This document shows positions 1 through 5,772 of a stretch of DNA of 24,609 bases, one piece after another. How positions within the stretch are numbered: position 1 is the first letter of the stretch; every line of letters starts with the position of its first letter. The stretch lies in the IMG/VR virus record IMGVR_UViG_3300046000_003288, positions 1 to 24,609 of that record. One strand, written 5' to 3'. The translations under genes and the position numbers were made by a program. The DNA comes from a virus. Under the pieces are notes generated by a model. It was not told where the DNA came from. It was given only the letters and a program-made list of their open reading frames with translations, and ran no database searches.

Positions 1-133
1 AGGAACAGGGGCTCGGGGTATAAGTATCGAGGTTGCTAAAGAAAAGACCCACCCCCGGTAAATACCGGCAGGGGGGGTATAGGGGGGCATAGGAGGCCTG
101 TACAGGGGTTTTTATTTGATTTGTTTGATTTCC
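1..133. other. G-rich gene-free stretch, possible packaging/cos region
   Basis: No credible gene is seen here. The plus strand carries G runs followed by TATA or CATA: GGGGTATA near 15-22, a run of seven G then TATA near 73-83, and six G then CATA just after. There is also a CCGGTA-TT-TACCGG inverted repeat near 54-67 and a CCTGTACAGG palindrome near 98-107. In actinophages the gene order HNH - cos - terminase is common, and the HNH gene ends at 134, so this could flank the packaging site. That is inference; no cohesive end can be seen from sequence alone. Confidence 0.35.
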
Positions 134-475
134 TTAGCCAATGTACTTATTTCCTTTTCGAGCGTTACAGGTGCGGTGCGCAGCTGCTAAAGGACTTTCG
201 GGGTTGCCGGGTATTAGGTGGTCGGCCTGTATCTCCCCCCTGTCGGTAAATACTTTTTTACAGATGTGACAATGAGTTGCTAACTCTCTTACCACCCTAG
301 CTCTTTTGCGATAATCCCCCCCGTACAAATACGCCTTTCGTGCCTTTCTTTCTGCCGAATAAACCCGGGGTGCCTTCTCTCTTGGTTTCCTTTCTAGCCG
401 GCAAGTATCGCAGTATTCGGACCTAGCCTTGAATAGGGCCTTACACTTCAGGCAGGGCTTAGGGAATAGAATCAA
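134..475 (-). CDS. HNH endonuclease
   Basis: This 113-aa protein has an N-terminal zinc pair (CxxC near residues 8-11, CxxC near 22-25) and a C-terminal HNH fold: CHIC near 69-72, the ADHLIPG core near 84-90, and a CNARKG end. HNH nucleases of this kind lie next to terminase genes in many phages and act with terminase in cos cleavage and packaging. The product is therefore likely a packaging-linked nuclease. The start is TTG, overlapping the stop of the upstream zinc-ribbon gene (TTGA), which suggests translational coupling. Terminase itself would lie beyond the left edge. The fold is confident; the packaging role is inferred from position. Confidence 0.82.
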   Translation of the reverse strand: MILFPKPCLKCKALFKARSEYCDTCRLERKPREKAPRVYSAERKARKAYLYGGDYRKRARVVRELATHCHICKKVFTDRGEIQADHLIPGNPESPLAAAHRTCNARKGNKYIG

Positions 476-642
476 TCCTTACCCCAACCTGTACCCTTGA
501 ACGATACTGCTGGCGTGTCGTAGACCCTTATCAAATCCTTAACGCAGTTAGCGCATAGTGGGGTTCTGTCCGGCTCATCTATCTTTCTAATCACCGACAT
601 CCTAAGGTCGCAGGTCTTGCATTTGTAATCGTAGATAGGCAT
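472..642 (-). CDS. FmdB-like zinc-ribbon protein (56 aa)
   Basis: This small gene encodes MPIYDYKCKTC..., with CxxC at residues 8-11, a second CxxC at 30-33, and the C-terminal pattern PAVSFKGTGWGKD. That arrangement (PxYxYxC start, two CxxC knuckles, FKGxGW end) is the signature of the FmdB family of small zinc-ribbon proteins, found in bacteria and in many phages. The family was named for a putative regulator of formamidase genes, but its biochemical role is not settled. The ATG overlaps the metallophosphoesterase stop in a TAATG junction, and the stop overlaps the HNH start, so it belongs to the same operon. Confidence 0.8.
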   Translation of the reverse strand: MPIYDYKCKTCDLRMSVIRKIDEPDRTPLCANCVKDLIRVYDTPAVSFKGTGWGKD

Positions 643-1787
643 TAGAGTTTGTAAACAGTTCCGGTAAAGTCAACGCCCTTATCGAGTACAAAGGTTACAA
701 GGCCCGGGACACTATCCTCACCTGAGCGCAGCTTCCACCACCCTGAACCATTATCCATAGTTGATGCCTGAATCCAGAAGCGTGATGAGCCTCTCGAAGT
801 CGAGCCAAGCTCTAAGACTCGAAGATGATGGAAGTGTCCTGATACACCAATAGTGGCGTCACCTACAGGTTGCTTGCCAAAGGCTTGCTGTCTCCACCAT
901 GTCGGTACTTGGTCCGGTCTAGGGCTCTGGTGTCCGTGCCAGATACCGAGAATGTGGAACTGGTCATCAAAGATATCTATAGCTAGAGACTCATCGTGTT
1001 TCTGAGGCTCATAGAACTTGATAGGCATCTCGGTTTCTTTTGCGAGTCTGGCAAGCGTACGCCCGATGTGGATACCCCAGTCATCTGTCGGTGTTCCTTG
1101 TTGCTTACCCCTGACACGCCATTGGCAATGGTTCGAGCCAACCGAGGCATAAACAATGTCATCGCTGTATTGGGCTAGGAGCTTGAGGTGGTCCCAAGCT
1201 AGTGTGGTTGCGATATCTACCTGTTGCATCGGGCTTAGGTCGTTACTCTGAAGCTGGTTGCCTCCGGTGTTATCGAAGCCCTCGACAGTATCGCCTAAGT
1301 CTACAAATATAACCTTCGCTGGCTTTTCTCGCTTTAGTAGGGCAGTTAGTTTTTCCTTTGTTTCTTCAACCCGGGCAAGTAGGGCCTCGATACCTCCTCG
1401 GTGGTCTACCTTTCCAACTTGTAGGTCAGACCAGAGAATAACTAACGCCTTTTCAGAAGTCGTTCTGAATTCTTTTTTAGGCTTGTAGGTTTTCTTTGCC
1501 TGTGAATAAAGTAACGGCAGGTCAAGGTTCGCTACCTTGCGCCTAAAGGTAAACCGGTAACTAGATAGCCACTCACCGTCATAGCGTTGCCAGCGTGATG
1601 TGCGTGGAGTCCCTGTGACCTCGAACTCATCCGGGTCGAATCCCTGCTGGGTTAGGAAGTCATCAAAGCTTGGTACACCCGATGTTGCCGGTAGTTGCGC
1701 CCAACCTTCGTTGCCGTCAAACTCAAAAGCCGGTCTGTATTCCTTCGGTGTTTCTACCTTTGGTGCTGGCTGTAAGTTATCTAGCAC
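642..1787 (-). CDS. metallophosphoesterase (Mre11-like phage family)
   Basis: This 381-aa calcineurin-like phosphoesterase shows the family motifs in order: D121-L-Q123 (Gln in place of the usual His of DxH), GD at 165-166, SNH at 218-220, HGH at 284-286 and GHFH at 317-320. The first ~110 residues are a separate N-terminal part with no clear motif. The family cleaves phosphodiesters or phosphomonoesters with two metal ions; the phage versions are often called Mre11-like and may process DNA ends, but the substrate is not known here. It starts at GTG with a GGAAAGAG-like ribosome site and overlaps the preceding small gene by 11 bases. The DxQ variant appears in phage relatives, so I do not read it as inactivation. 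Confidence 0.85.
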   Translation of the reverse strand: MLDNLQPAPKVETPKEYRPAFEFDGNEGWAQLPATSGVPSFDDFLTQQGFDPDEFEVTGTPRTSRWQRYDGEWLSSYRFTFRRKVANLDLPLLYSQAKKTYKPKKEFRTTSEKALVILWSDLQVGKVDHRGGIEALLARVEETKEKLTALLKREKPAKVIFVDLGDTVEGFDNTGGNQLQSNDLSPMQQVDIATTLAWDHLKLLAQYSDDIVYASVGSNHCQWRVRGKQQGTPTDDWGIHIGRTLARLAKETEMPIKFYEPQKHDESLAIDIFDDQFHILGIWHGHQSPRPDQVPTWWRQQAFGKQPVGDATIGVSGHFHHLRVLELGSTSRGSSRFWIQASTMDNGSGWWKLRSGEDSVPGLVTFVLDKGVDFTGTVYKL

Positions 1788-1998
1788 AACTACACTCTTT
1801 CCTTCTATGAAGCAGAATAGGCTTCTCGCTTGTTGGAATACCTCTAGCTGTTAATTCTCGAGCTAGGGCTGGTGGTGTCCATTGTTCGTTAGCAATCGCA
1901 TTGACAAGAATTTCTTTGTCTTTCGCATCTAGCGAATTCAAAATTGTTCTTACTTTGCAGGTCGGTATCTTTACTACTGGTTTCATTCCCTCTAGCAT
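1777..1998 (-). CDS. small HTH-like protein with C-terminal Cys pair
   Basis: This 73-aa protein has the layout CKVRTIL - SLDAKDKEIL - helical block - LARELTARGI - HRRKECSCAR. That resembles a family of small phage and actinobacterial proteins with a predicted helix-turn-helix core and a short Cys-x-Cys tail. The middle (residues 24-55) reads like a DNA-binding domain; what it binds is unknown. An AAAGGGG ribosome site lies five bases before the ATG. It overlaps the upstream gene by 110 bases and the metallophosphoesterase by 11, so all three are likely co-translated. The family resemblance is from memory of the pattern and not tested. Confidence 0.65.
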   Translation of the reverse strand: MLEGMKPVVKIPTCKVRTILNSLDAKDKEILVNAIANEQWTPPALARELTARGIPTSEKPILLHRRKECSCAR

Positions 1999-2212
1999 CG
2001 CTGCCCCTTTCAGTTTCTCTTATCAAGTTTAGAGCTAGGTCACCGATTTCCGGCTCAAGGTAGTGCCATTCAACTTGCATTATTCTTTCCAATAATCTCG
2101 CAAGGTTACGCCTAATTGCCTCTAGGTCGCTTGACCAGACTAGGTTTTCATCCTTAAGTAGATTGATAGCCTCGAAGATTTCACGCTCATCAGCGTTTGT
2201 AAAGTGAGTCAT
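1889..2212 (-). CDS. hypothetical protein
   Basis: I do not recognise this 107-aa protein. The first ~68 residues are acidic and helical (MTHFTNADEREIFEAINL...) and look like a normal small helical phage protein. The last ~36 residues are rich in Arg, Asn and Cys and overlap the next gene in another frame, so that part is constrained by the neighbour's coding. The ATG overlaps the stop of the 40-aa gene upstream (CGATGA), which favours coupling. It could simply be a small regulatory or structural helper; no function is claimed. Confidence 0.6.
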   Translation of the reverse strand: MTHFTNADEREIFEAINLLKDENLVWSSDLEAIRRNLARLLERIMQVEWHYLEPEIGDLALNLIRETERGSDARGNETSSKDTDLQSKNNFEFARCERQRNSCQCDC

Positions 2213-2331
2213 CGTGACACCTTGTATAGGAATGTGTAAAAGGCACGCCGGATTCTTAGTGTCTTATAGGCCCAATGAACTCGCATAATGCGCCAGTTAA
2301 TCGGTTGCCTCTCAGCTCTATGCTTTCCCAA
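2209..2331 (-). CDS. very small basic protein (40 aa)
   Basis: A TTG-started frame preceded by a GAGGG ribosome site (GTGAGGGACATTG) encodes 40 residues rich in Arg, Lys, Trp and Tyr (for example NWRIMRVHWAYK and RRAFYTFLYKVSR). Its stop overlaps the next ATG in an ATGA junction and its start overlaps the end of the upstream gene, as the rest of the operon does. It otherwise fills a 105-base gap in a gene string that has almost no gaps. A basic, aromatic peptide could bind nucleic acid or a host enzyme, but this is only a suggestion. An internal ATG at residue 16 is an alternative start. Confidence 0.42.
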   Translation of the reverse strand: MGKHRAERQPINWRIMRVHWAYKTLRIRRAFYTFLYKVSR

Positions 2332-2566
2332 TGTCCCTCACCGCCTCGATAACTTCAACAACTCTCTCGAGCGTATCAATATCTGCCGTCATTCTCAAGA
2401 CTGCGTCCTGATTAATTGCGTAAATAACTTGCTGGGTAAGATACTCTGCCATATCTTTTGCGCCTTCCTCATAGCCTTTCGAGTAGCCTCTACCAAAGGC
2501 CATTGTAAGCTTCCGGGCTTTCTTTTCCTCCCGGTTAGGTCTCCATCCAATCATTTTTCTGGCCAC
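2318..2566 (-). CDS. hypothetical basic/helical protein
   Basis: This 82-aa protein has a basic N-terminus (residues 1-20, MARKMIGWRPNREEKKARKL), a G-rich turn GRGYSKGYEEG near 25-35, and a helical C-terminal half. I do not recognise the family. It overlaps the DUF1599-like gene upstream by 16 bases and the 40-aa gene downstream by 14, so it is part of the compact early operon. The amphipathic C-terminal helix could mediate self-assembly or binding to a partner. Confidence 0.68.
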   Translation of the reverse strand: MARKMIGWRPNREEKKARKLTMAFGRGYSKGYEEGAKDMAEYLTQQVIYAINQDAVLRMTADIDTLERVVEVIEAVRDIGKA

Positions 2567-2862
2567 TCTCCATCTAGGACTAGCAAACCAATAATTGCGT
2601 AGTTTGCTAAGTCAATAAAAGAATCCCTCAAGGCTTCGTGCTCAGGTGCGTTACCTGAGTCAGTTAGGTGATTGATTCTTGCTAGCTTGTCGTGCATCCG
2701 GACTCGTAGGCCGTTGATAGGCCCGCCGGGTGCGTTGCTAATGTTCGTTGGTCCGTAATCATTATGCTTTGACAAAAGTAGCTCTGCGTTCTCATTAAAG
2801 TATCGAAGAACTGTTGCGTCAAAGTTAGTGCTTAGGTGTACCCCTTTTATTGGTGACTTCAT
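2551..2862 (-). CDS. DUF1599-like (nucleotide-modification-associated) protein
   Basis: This 103-aa protein has the pattern LLSKHNDYGP (near 29-38), GGPINGLRVRMHDKLARINHL (near 47-67, written in part) and LRDSFIDLANYAIIGLLVL (near 80-98). The order KHxDYG - glxvRxxDKlxR - DxxxDlaNYaii matches the DUF1599 / nucleotide-modification-associated domain 1 family, which comparative genomics links to phage nucleotide or base modification. The fold is related in style to all-alpha NTP pyrophosphohydrolases, so a nucleotide-handling role is plausible. No other base-modification gene is visible here, so the pathway remains open. It overlaps the upstream gene by 4 bases. Confidence 0.68.
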   Translation of the reverse strand: MKSPIKGVHLSTNFDATVLRYFNENAELLLSKHNDYGPTNISNAPGGPINGLRVRMHDKLARINHLTDSGNAPEHEALRDSFIDLANYAIIGLLVLDGEWPEK

Positions 2863-3149
2863 GGTTTCTCTGTTACCTCCGCAATTAGGTCTTTCGCTTG
2901 CTTCTCGATTTTATTTATTGTGTAAGCAAGTTCATCGAGGTTTTCGATTAGCTTGTCAAGGGTGCCATCCATCATGGCATCGACTTGAAGGTTCATGTCC
3001 TTCTTGTCTGCGTAGTTGATTTCAAACACGATATCTTCCGCTGTAACTATGTAGCCTTGGTCAAGGTGGATAGAAACAAACTCGAGTATCTGGTCACGCT
3101 GGTAGCGAATCCCGGCATAAAAGCCTTCTGAGTATGGTGTCAGTTTCAT
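2859..3149 (-). CDS. hypothetical helical protein
   Basis: This 96-aa protein starts MKLTPYSEGFYAGIRYQRDQIL, followed by an acidic middle and a long amphipathic helix (residues ~55-92, with repeated Leu/Ile/Asp). I do not recognise a family. The start SEGFYAGIRYQRDQI recalls small phage proteins that open with a G-Y-A-G-x-x-x-x-R motif, but no function is known. It ends with an ATGA overlap into the DUF1599-like gene. Confidence 0.68.
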   Translation of the reverse strand: MKLTPYSEGFYAGIRYQRDQILEFVSIHLDQGYIVTAEDIVFEINYADKKDMNLQVDAMMDGTLDKLIENLDELAYTINKIEKQAKDLIAEVTEKP

Positions 3150-3151
3150 AG

Positions 3152-3394
3152 CTACCTCGATGAAATGTTGTACTCGGGGTCAACATAGATTTCGATGTTC
3201 TCGACAATCTCGATGACTCTAGCGATTGCTTTGGTTGGGATTGGGTAGGCAGCTTTGATAAGGCTTAGGACCTCATTCTTCATTAGCATCCTGCCCATGT
3301 AAATTCCGTCAGACTTAGCTACACCGAAGTTGTACTGGTGAGGCTGAAAGTCTTTGACTGCGAACTCTAATGGCTCCGGGTTATAGTTAGGCAT
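3152..3394 (-). CDS. hypothetical protein
   Basis: This 80-aa protein has no recognised domain. It has a polar N-terminal half (PNYNPEPLEFAVKDFQPHQ) with a YMGRMLMKNEVL segment, then a predicted helix (residues ~45-68). It overlaps the upstream gene by 8 bases and is separated from the next by two. The context is the small-gene string between the ArdA-like protein and the metallophosphoesterase. Confidence 0.65.
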   Translation of the reverse strand: MPNYNPEPLEFAVKDFQPHQYNFGVAKSDGIYMGRMLMKNEVLSLIKAAYPIPTKAIARVIEIVENIEIYVDPEYNISSR

Positions 3395-3569
3395 TTTCTC
3401 TCATTTCTTTGTAGGTGTTCTTAATGTGTTCGATTAGCTCAATGCGAGCCTTAGCTTCGTTGCGTGTCTGGGCTGTCATACCCGGTACACCTTCTTGAAG
3501 CGTGAACTGATTCTCGGTCCATCTCTGGGCCTCGGCGATGATTCGCTCTGCTAGTTCTTGTTCATTCAT
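3387..3569 (-). CDS. hypothetical small helical protein
   Basis: This 60-aa, mostly helical and charged protein (MNEQELAERIIAEAQRW...) has no recognised family. Its ATG overlaps the stop of the small membrane protein upstream in an ATGA junction, and its end overlaps the next gene by 8 bases. The close overlaps support it as a real member of the operon even though it is short. Confidence 0.62.
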   Translation of the reverse strand: MNEQELAERIIAEAQRWTENQFTLQEGVPGMTAQTRNEAKARIELIEHIKNTYKEMRENA

Positions 3570-3730
3570 TTACGAGTGTCCTTTGTTAGTGCGTTAACTG
3601 CTACAAAGAAGGCAAGAATCAAACCTGCGACTCCGAGCGTGTAACCCCAGCCGAGATGTATTTCTTGAATCTCCCAGCTCACAAGCATGATTCCGGTTAG
3701 AGCGAAGATATAAAGAATTATTGTCTTCAT
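3566..3730 (-). CDS. small two-TM membrane protein (54 aa)
   Basis: The frame starts at an ATG that shares one base with the upstream stop (TAATG) and ends in an ATGA overlap with the next gene, so it is locked into the operon. It encodes MKTIILYIFALTGIMLVSW..., a first hydrophobic segment at residues ~3-19, a short polar loop (EIQEIHLGWGY), a second segment at ~31-48, and a basic tail TKDTRK. This fits a small inner-membrane protein. Such early phage membrane proteins can act in superinfection exclusion or host take-over, but nothing here shows which. Confidence 0.68.
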   Translation of the reverse strand: MKTIILYIFALTGIMLVSWEIQEIHLGWGYTLGVAGLILAFFVAVNALTKDTRK

Positions 3731-3903
3731 TACTTCACCTCTACAAAATACCGGCGAATGACTTCAAACTCTTTCGAGCTGATTTCAACTTCGGTAAGGA
3801 TTTGACCGGCAACCTTGATTGACACGATGGCATTATCCATGTCATCGAACTCAACCGAGCCTGTAGCCTTGATGCTTCCTGTTTCTAGTTCAGTTGTGAA
3901 CAT
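3730..3903 (-). CDS. hypothetical small protein (57 aa)
   Basis: This 57-aa frame opens at an ATG preceded by GAGGA with about eight bases of spacing, overlaps the upstream gene by 14 bases, and runs into the membrane-protein start. The product alternates hydrophobic and polar residues (SIKATGSVEFDDMDNAIVSI; AGQILTEVEISSKEFEVI), which predicts a small beta-rich domain ending in a short helix. I do not recognise a family. Confidence 0.65.
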   Translation of the reverse strand: MFTTELETGSIKATGSVEFDDMDNAIVSIKVAGQILTEVEISSKEFEVIRRYFVEVK

Positions 3904-4078
3904 TTAGTGTTTCCTCTCTTTGGTCTTTTACATCTCTTTCGATTAGGTCGAGGATTAGCCCGAAGCCCAATCCTGTGTATCCATCTTTCAGAAGTCCCCA
4001 GAAAAGCTCAATCAGGTCTTCTGTTTTGTATACTCCTTGGTTGTCGTACTTGTTTTTGTTCTCGCATTTACAGCTCAT
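3890..4078 (-). CDS. hypothetical small protein with CxC start (62 aa)
   Basis: The chosen start is the ATG at 4078, because AAAGAGGAAAAG lies directly before it; a start further upstream would overlap the ArdA-like gene and has no such site. The product begins MSCKCENKNKYDN, then has a helical region EDLIELFWGLLKDG and a second one LGFGLILDLIERDV. A CxC start with hydrophobic helices could suggest metal or membrane contact, but the family is not recognised. Confidence 0.62.
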   Translation of the reverse strand: MSCKCENKNKYDNQGVYKTEDLIELFWGLLKDGYTGLGFGLILDLIERDVKDQREETLNVHN

Positions 4079-4100
4079 CTTTTCCTCTTTCTTTTTGTTG

Positions 4101-4517
4101 TTAGTAAGCCCACCAGAAAAACTGGCGGTAATTTCCGTCAATGTCTATGACCTTGTAATTAAAAAAGTCGTGCCTAAGATTCCGGTCCCAAGTAGCTTGG
4201 TAATCGATAACAATGTAGTTAGGCAAGTCTTTAGAAATGTCCCCGGTTTCTTCGAGTAGCTCCCGAGTAAATTCTTCCTCACTCTCGGCCTCACCCCGGT
4301 AACTGTCCTGCTCTTGTGAAATTAAATGCGGCAGGTCTTCGGGAACTAGGCTTGAGCAAGAGTTGTAGGCATACAAGGCAACTCGAATAAGTTCCTCATC
4401 GCTTAGGTCCTGAGTGAACTCTATGAACTCCGGGTCTGTCTTGAACTGGTTGTAAAAGTTCCCGGCACCGGTGTAGGTTTCGCCGTTCCAAGCAACTAAG
4501 TTAGTAATCGTTTCCAT
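4101..4517 (-). CDS. ArdA-like antirestriction protein (candidate)
   Basis: This 138-aa, very acidic protein has a helical first half with DLSDEELIRVALYAYNS, then the segment SYRGEAESEEEFTRELLEE (near 72-90), LPNYIVIDYQATWDRNLRHD (near 98-117) and a C-terminal GNYRQFFWW. ArdA proteins are DNA mimics that block type I restriction enzymes; their C-terminal parts carry a YxGxxxSxxxFA block, an IDxExxAR-type block and a final aromatic strand, in the same order as here. The strong negative charge also fits DNA mimicry. Identity is low by eye, so this is a candidate. The early-gene location suits an antirestriction role. Confidence 0.5.
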   Translation of the reverse strand: METITNLVAWNGETYTGAGNFYNQFKTDPEFIEFTQDLSDEELIRVALYAYNSCSSLVPEDLPHLISQEQDSYRGEAESEEEFTRELLEETGDISKDLPNYIVIDYQATWDRNLRHDFFNYKVIDIDGNYRQFFWWAY

Positions 4518-4519
4518 TT

Positions 4520-4726
4520 TTAAATCTCCTTTAGTTTCATAGTTAGGTATCTTTTGTGCAGTTCGATTCGTGAATCTAGTTCCTCGATAGTTTCGTAAAT
4601 CTGGTCAGCTTCCCAACCCTCACCCTTCTCAGTAGCTTCCTCGTGGAACTCTTGCTTCTCTTTTCGCTCATCGACTAACTCGGCAAGCTGGTCGACTAGG
4701 TCCTGAAGATATTCGATTTGAGTCAT
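4520..4726 (-). CDS. coiled-coil hypothetical protein (68 aa)
   Basis: This 68-aa protein is almost entirely charged heptads (YLQDLVDQLAELVDERKEKQ; ETIEELDSRIELHKRYL), so a two-helix coiled coil is expected. A GGGAAAAAG ribosome site precedes the ATG. It lies two bases from the ArdA-like gene and may be its partner, but this is only proximity. No family is recognised. Confidence 0.66.
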   Translation of the reverse strand: MTQIEYLQDLVDQLAELVDERKEKQEFHEEATEKGEGWEADQIYETIEELDSRIELHKRYLTMKLKEI

Positions 4727-4753
4727 TTTCTTTTTCCCTTTCCCGGGGGAGGC

Positions 4754-5110
4754 CTAAGCCTCCACCCTTTCTTTTCCTAGAACAAATAAATCTTTACCCT
4801 TGACCTCGGTAGTAAATCCGGCTGCGTCTAGGCAAGCCTTGTAATCGACTGAGCTAAGTTGACGGCTATTTATAAATGGGTTGTCGGATTTCGCCCACCT
4901 GCGGATTCTTAGTTTGGTCTGAGTGATTGAGCCATCGTGCCAGATTGTTCCCTCGATTAGCTCAAAGGTAAATCCGCCGTGGCAGTTCTGCCATCTACGA
5001 CCTGCGGTGTTATTCATGTTAGAAATTGTTGCGCTAGTAAATCCGGCCCAGCGAAGCCTTGCGGCAACCTCAGCCTTAAGAGTTTTTGTGTCTTCTGCGG
5101 TTAGTAACAT
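4754..5110 (-). CDS. hypothetical protein (118 aa)
   Basis: I do not recognise this protein. It has a helical N-terminus (LTAEDTKTLKAEVAARLRWAGF), a central part with Asn, Cys, His and Trp (NNTAGRRWQNCHGGF), a likely beta strand region with IWHDGSITQTKLRIRRW, and a C-terminal DYKACLDAAGFTTEV...LFVLGKE unit. The last unit resembles small alpha-beta phage proteins with a repeated AGF motif, also seen at WAGF near residue 22. It is the first gene after the 10-bp repeat array and has a GGAG site six bases before the ATG. Confidence 0.66.
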   Translation of the reverse strand: MLLTAEDTKTLKAEVAARLRWAGFTSATISNMNNTAGRRWQNCHGGFTFELIEGTIWHDGSITQTKLRIRRWAKSDNPFINSRQLSSVDYKACLDAAGFTTEVKGKDLFVLGKERVEA

Positions 5111-5160
5111 TTGGTGCTCCTATCTTCGACCCCCCTTGGGCCTTGTATCGAGCATACTAA

Positions 5161-5200
5161 AATTTCGGTGAATTTCGGGGAATTTCGGTAAATTTCGGGA
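5161..5200. repeat. four 10-bp direct repeats (iteron-like)
   Basis: Four consecutive units of AATTTCGG plus two variable bases (TG, GG, TA, GA) fill 5161-5200 without gaps, in the intergenic space between the RusA gene and the 118-aa gene. A 10-bp period places each unit on the same face of the helix, as in iterons and in activator or repressor arrays. A TATGCT box on the minus strand (5151-5156) lies right at its leftward end and could be a -10 box for the downstream gene, so the repeats would cover the -35 region. Origin or operator function is inferred. Confidence 0.75.
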
Positions 5201-5225
5201 AATGTTATAAAACCGTTACAAAGGC

Positions 5226-5624
5226 CTAAAACAGGGTTTTTACGGTGATTTGAGCCCCGGCCGGTATTCCTAAGGCGTAGAGCTTCCGGGCCGAAATTCG
5301 GACAATCCGGCTATCATCGGCCACTACCCCGGAATCGGTAAGGGAATCACCGACAGCTCTGATGAGCTTGTCTAAGTCCGGGGACACGCTCGGTAGCTCC
5401 CGGTTGACTGTCTTCGGTTTAGGTAAATAGAAGTTGACTATAAGTTCGCAGGGCTCATCTATCGGTTGCCAGTCGCTAGGTAATGTTGCTAACGCTTCCT
5501 CAGCTATAGCTTTGCGCCAAGCCTTGTGCTTAGAGCTATTGACTTGAACTATTCGGCCACGCATTATGGCGTGTGAGCCTTGGCTTACCGGGGTGCCAGT
5601 AACACTAAAGCTTACCTCTGCCAT
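5226..5624 (-). CDS. rusA: RusA-family Holliday junction resolvase
   Basis: This protein cuts four-way DNA junctions, resolving recombination intermediates or trimming branched DNA before packaging. Counting from a possible upstream TTG at 5642, it has VNFYLPKPK near 69-77, PDLDKLIR at 88-95 and DDSRIV at 109-114. D89, D91 and D110 keep the 2 and 19 residue spacing of the three catalytic Asp of E. coli RusA, and R95 sits where that enzyme has Lys76. I prefer the ATG at 5624 because MAEVSFSV matches the usual first beta strand and a GGAA lies just upstream. It overlaps the small membrane protein gene by 20 bases. Confidence 0.87.
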   Translation of the reverse strand: MAEVSFSVTGTPVSQGSHAIMRGRIVQVNSSKHKAWRKAIAEEALATLPSDWQPIDEPCELIVNFYLPKPKTVNRELPSVSPDLDKLIRAVGDSLTDSGVVADDSRIVRISARKLYALGIPAGAQITVKTLF

Positions 5625-5772
5625 AAAGATTCCATGCTCCAAGTATGGCAGCCCAGAGGTAGAGAATACCGAAGACTAGCCCCACACCATCAAGAACGCT
5701 TTTATCTTGAAGCGATAGGTTCAACAGTATGCCGGCGGTAATGGCAGGGACTAGCCAACGGAGATTTTTCAA
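5605..5772 (-). CDS. small two-TM membrane protein (55 aa)
   Basis: A TTG start overlaps the SSB-like gene stop as TTGA, with a GGAG site eleven bases upstream. The product, MKNLRWLVPAITAGILL..., has a first hydrophobic helix at ~5-20, a polar turn with LQDKSVLDG, and a second helix at ~29-49 (GLVFGILYLWAAILGAW), ending GRGKL. Its end overlaps the RusA start. A membrane protein inserted between SSB and resolvase genes is unexpected. It could have a host take-over role, but nothing shows this. The hydrophobic pattern and both overlaps argue against a chance frame. Confidence 0.66.
   Translation of the reverse strand: MKNLRWLVPAITAGILLNLSLQDKSVLDGVGLVFGILYLWAAILGAWNLYGRGKL

Noticed and set aside
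1-103. Minus-strand frame starting MPPYTPPAGIYRG and open to the left edge
   Set aside because: Low-complexity Pro/Ile content from the G runs, no ribosome site; it does not look like terminase.
2288-2602. 104-aa plus-strand frame near 2.3-2.6 kb
   Set aside because: Antisense to two genes that are linked by overlaps; many Cys/Ser and no domain.
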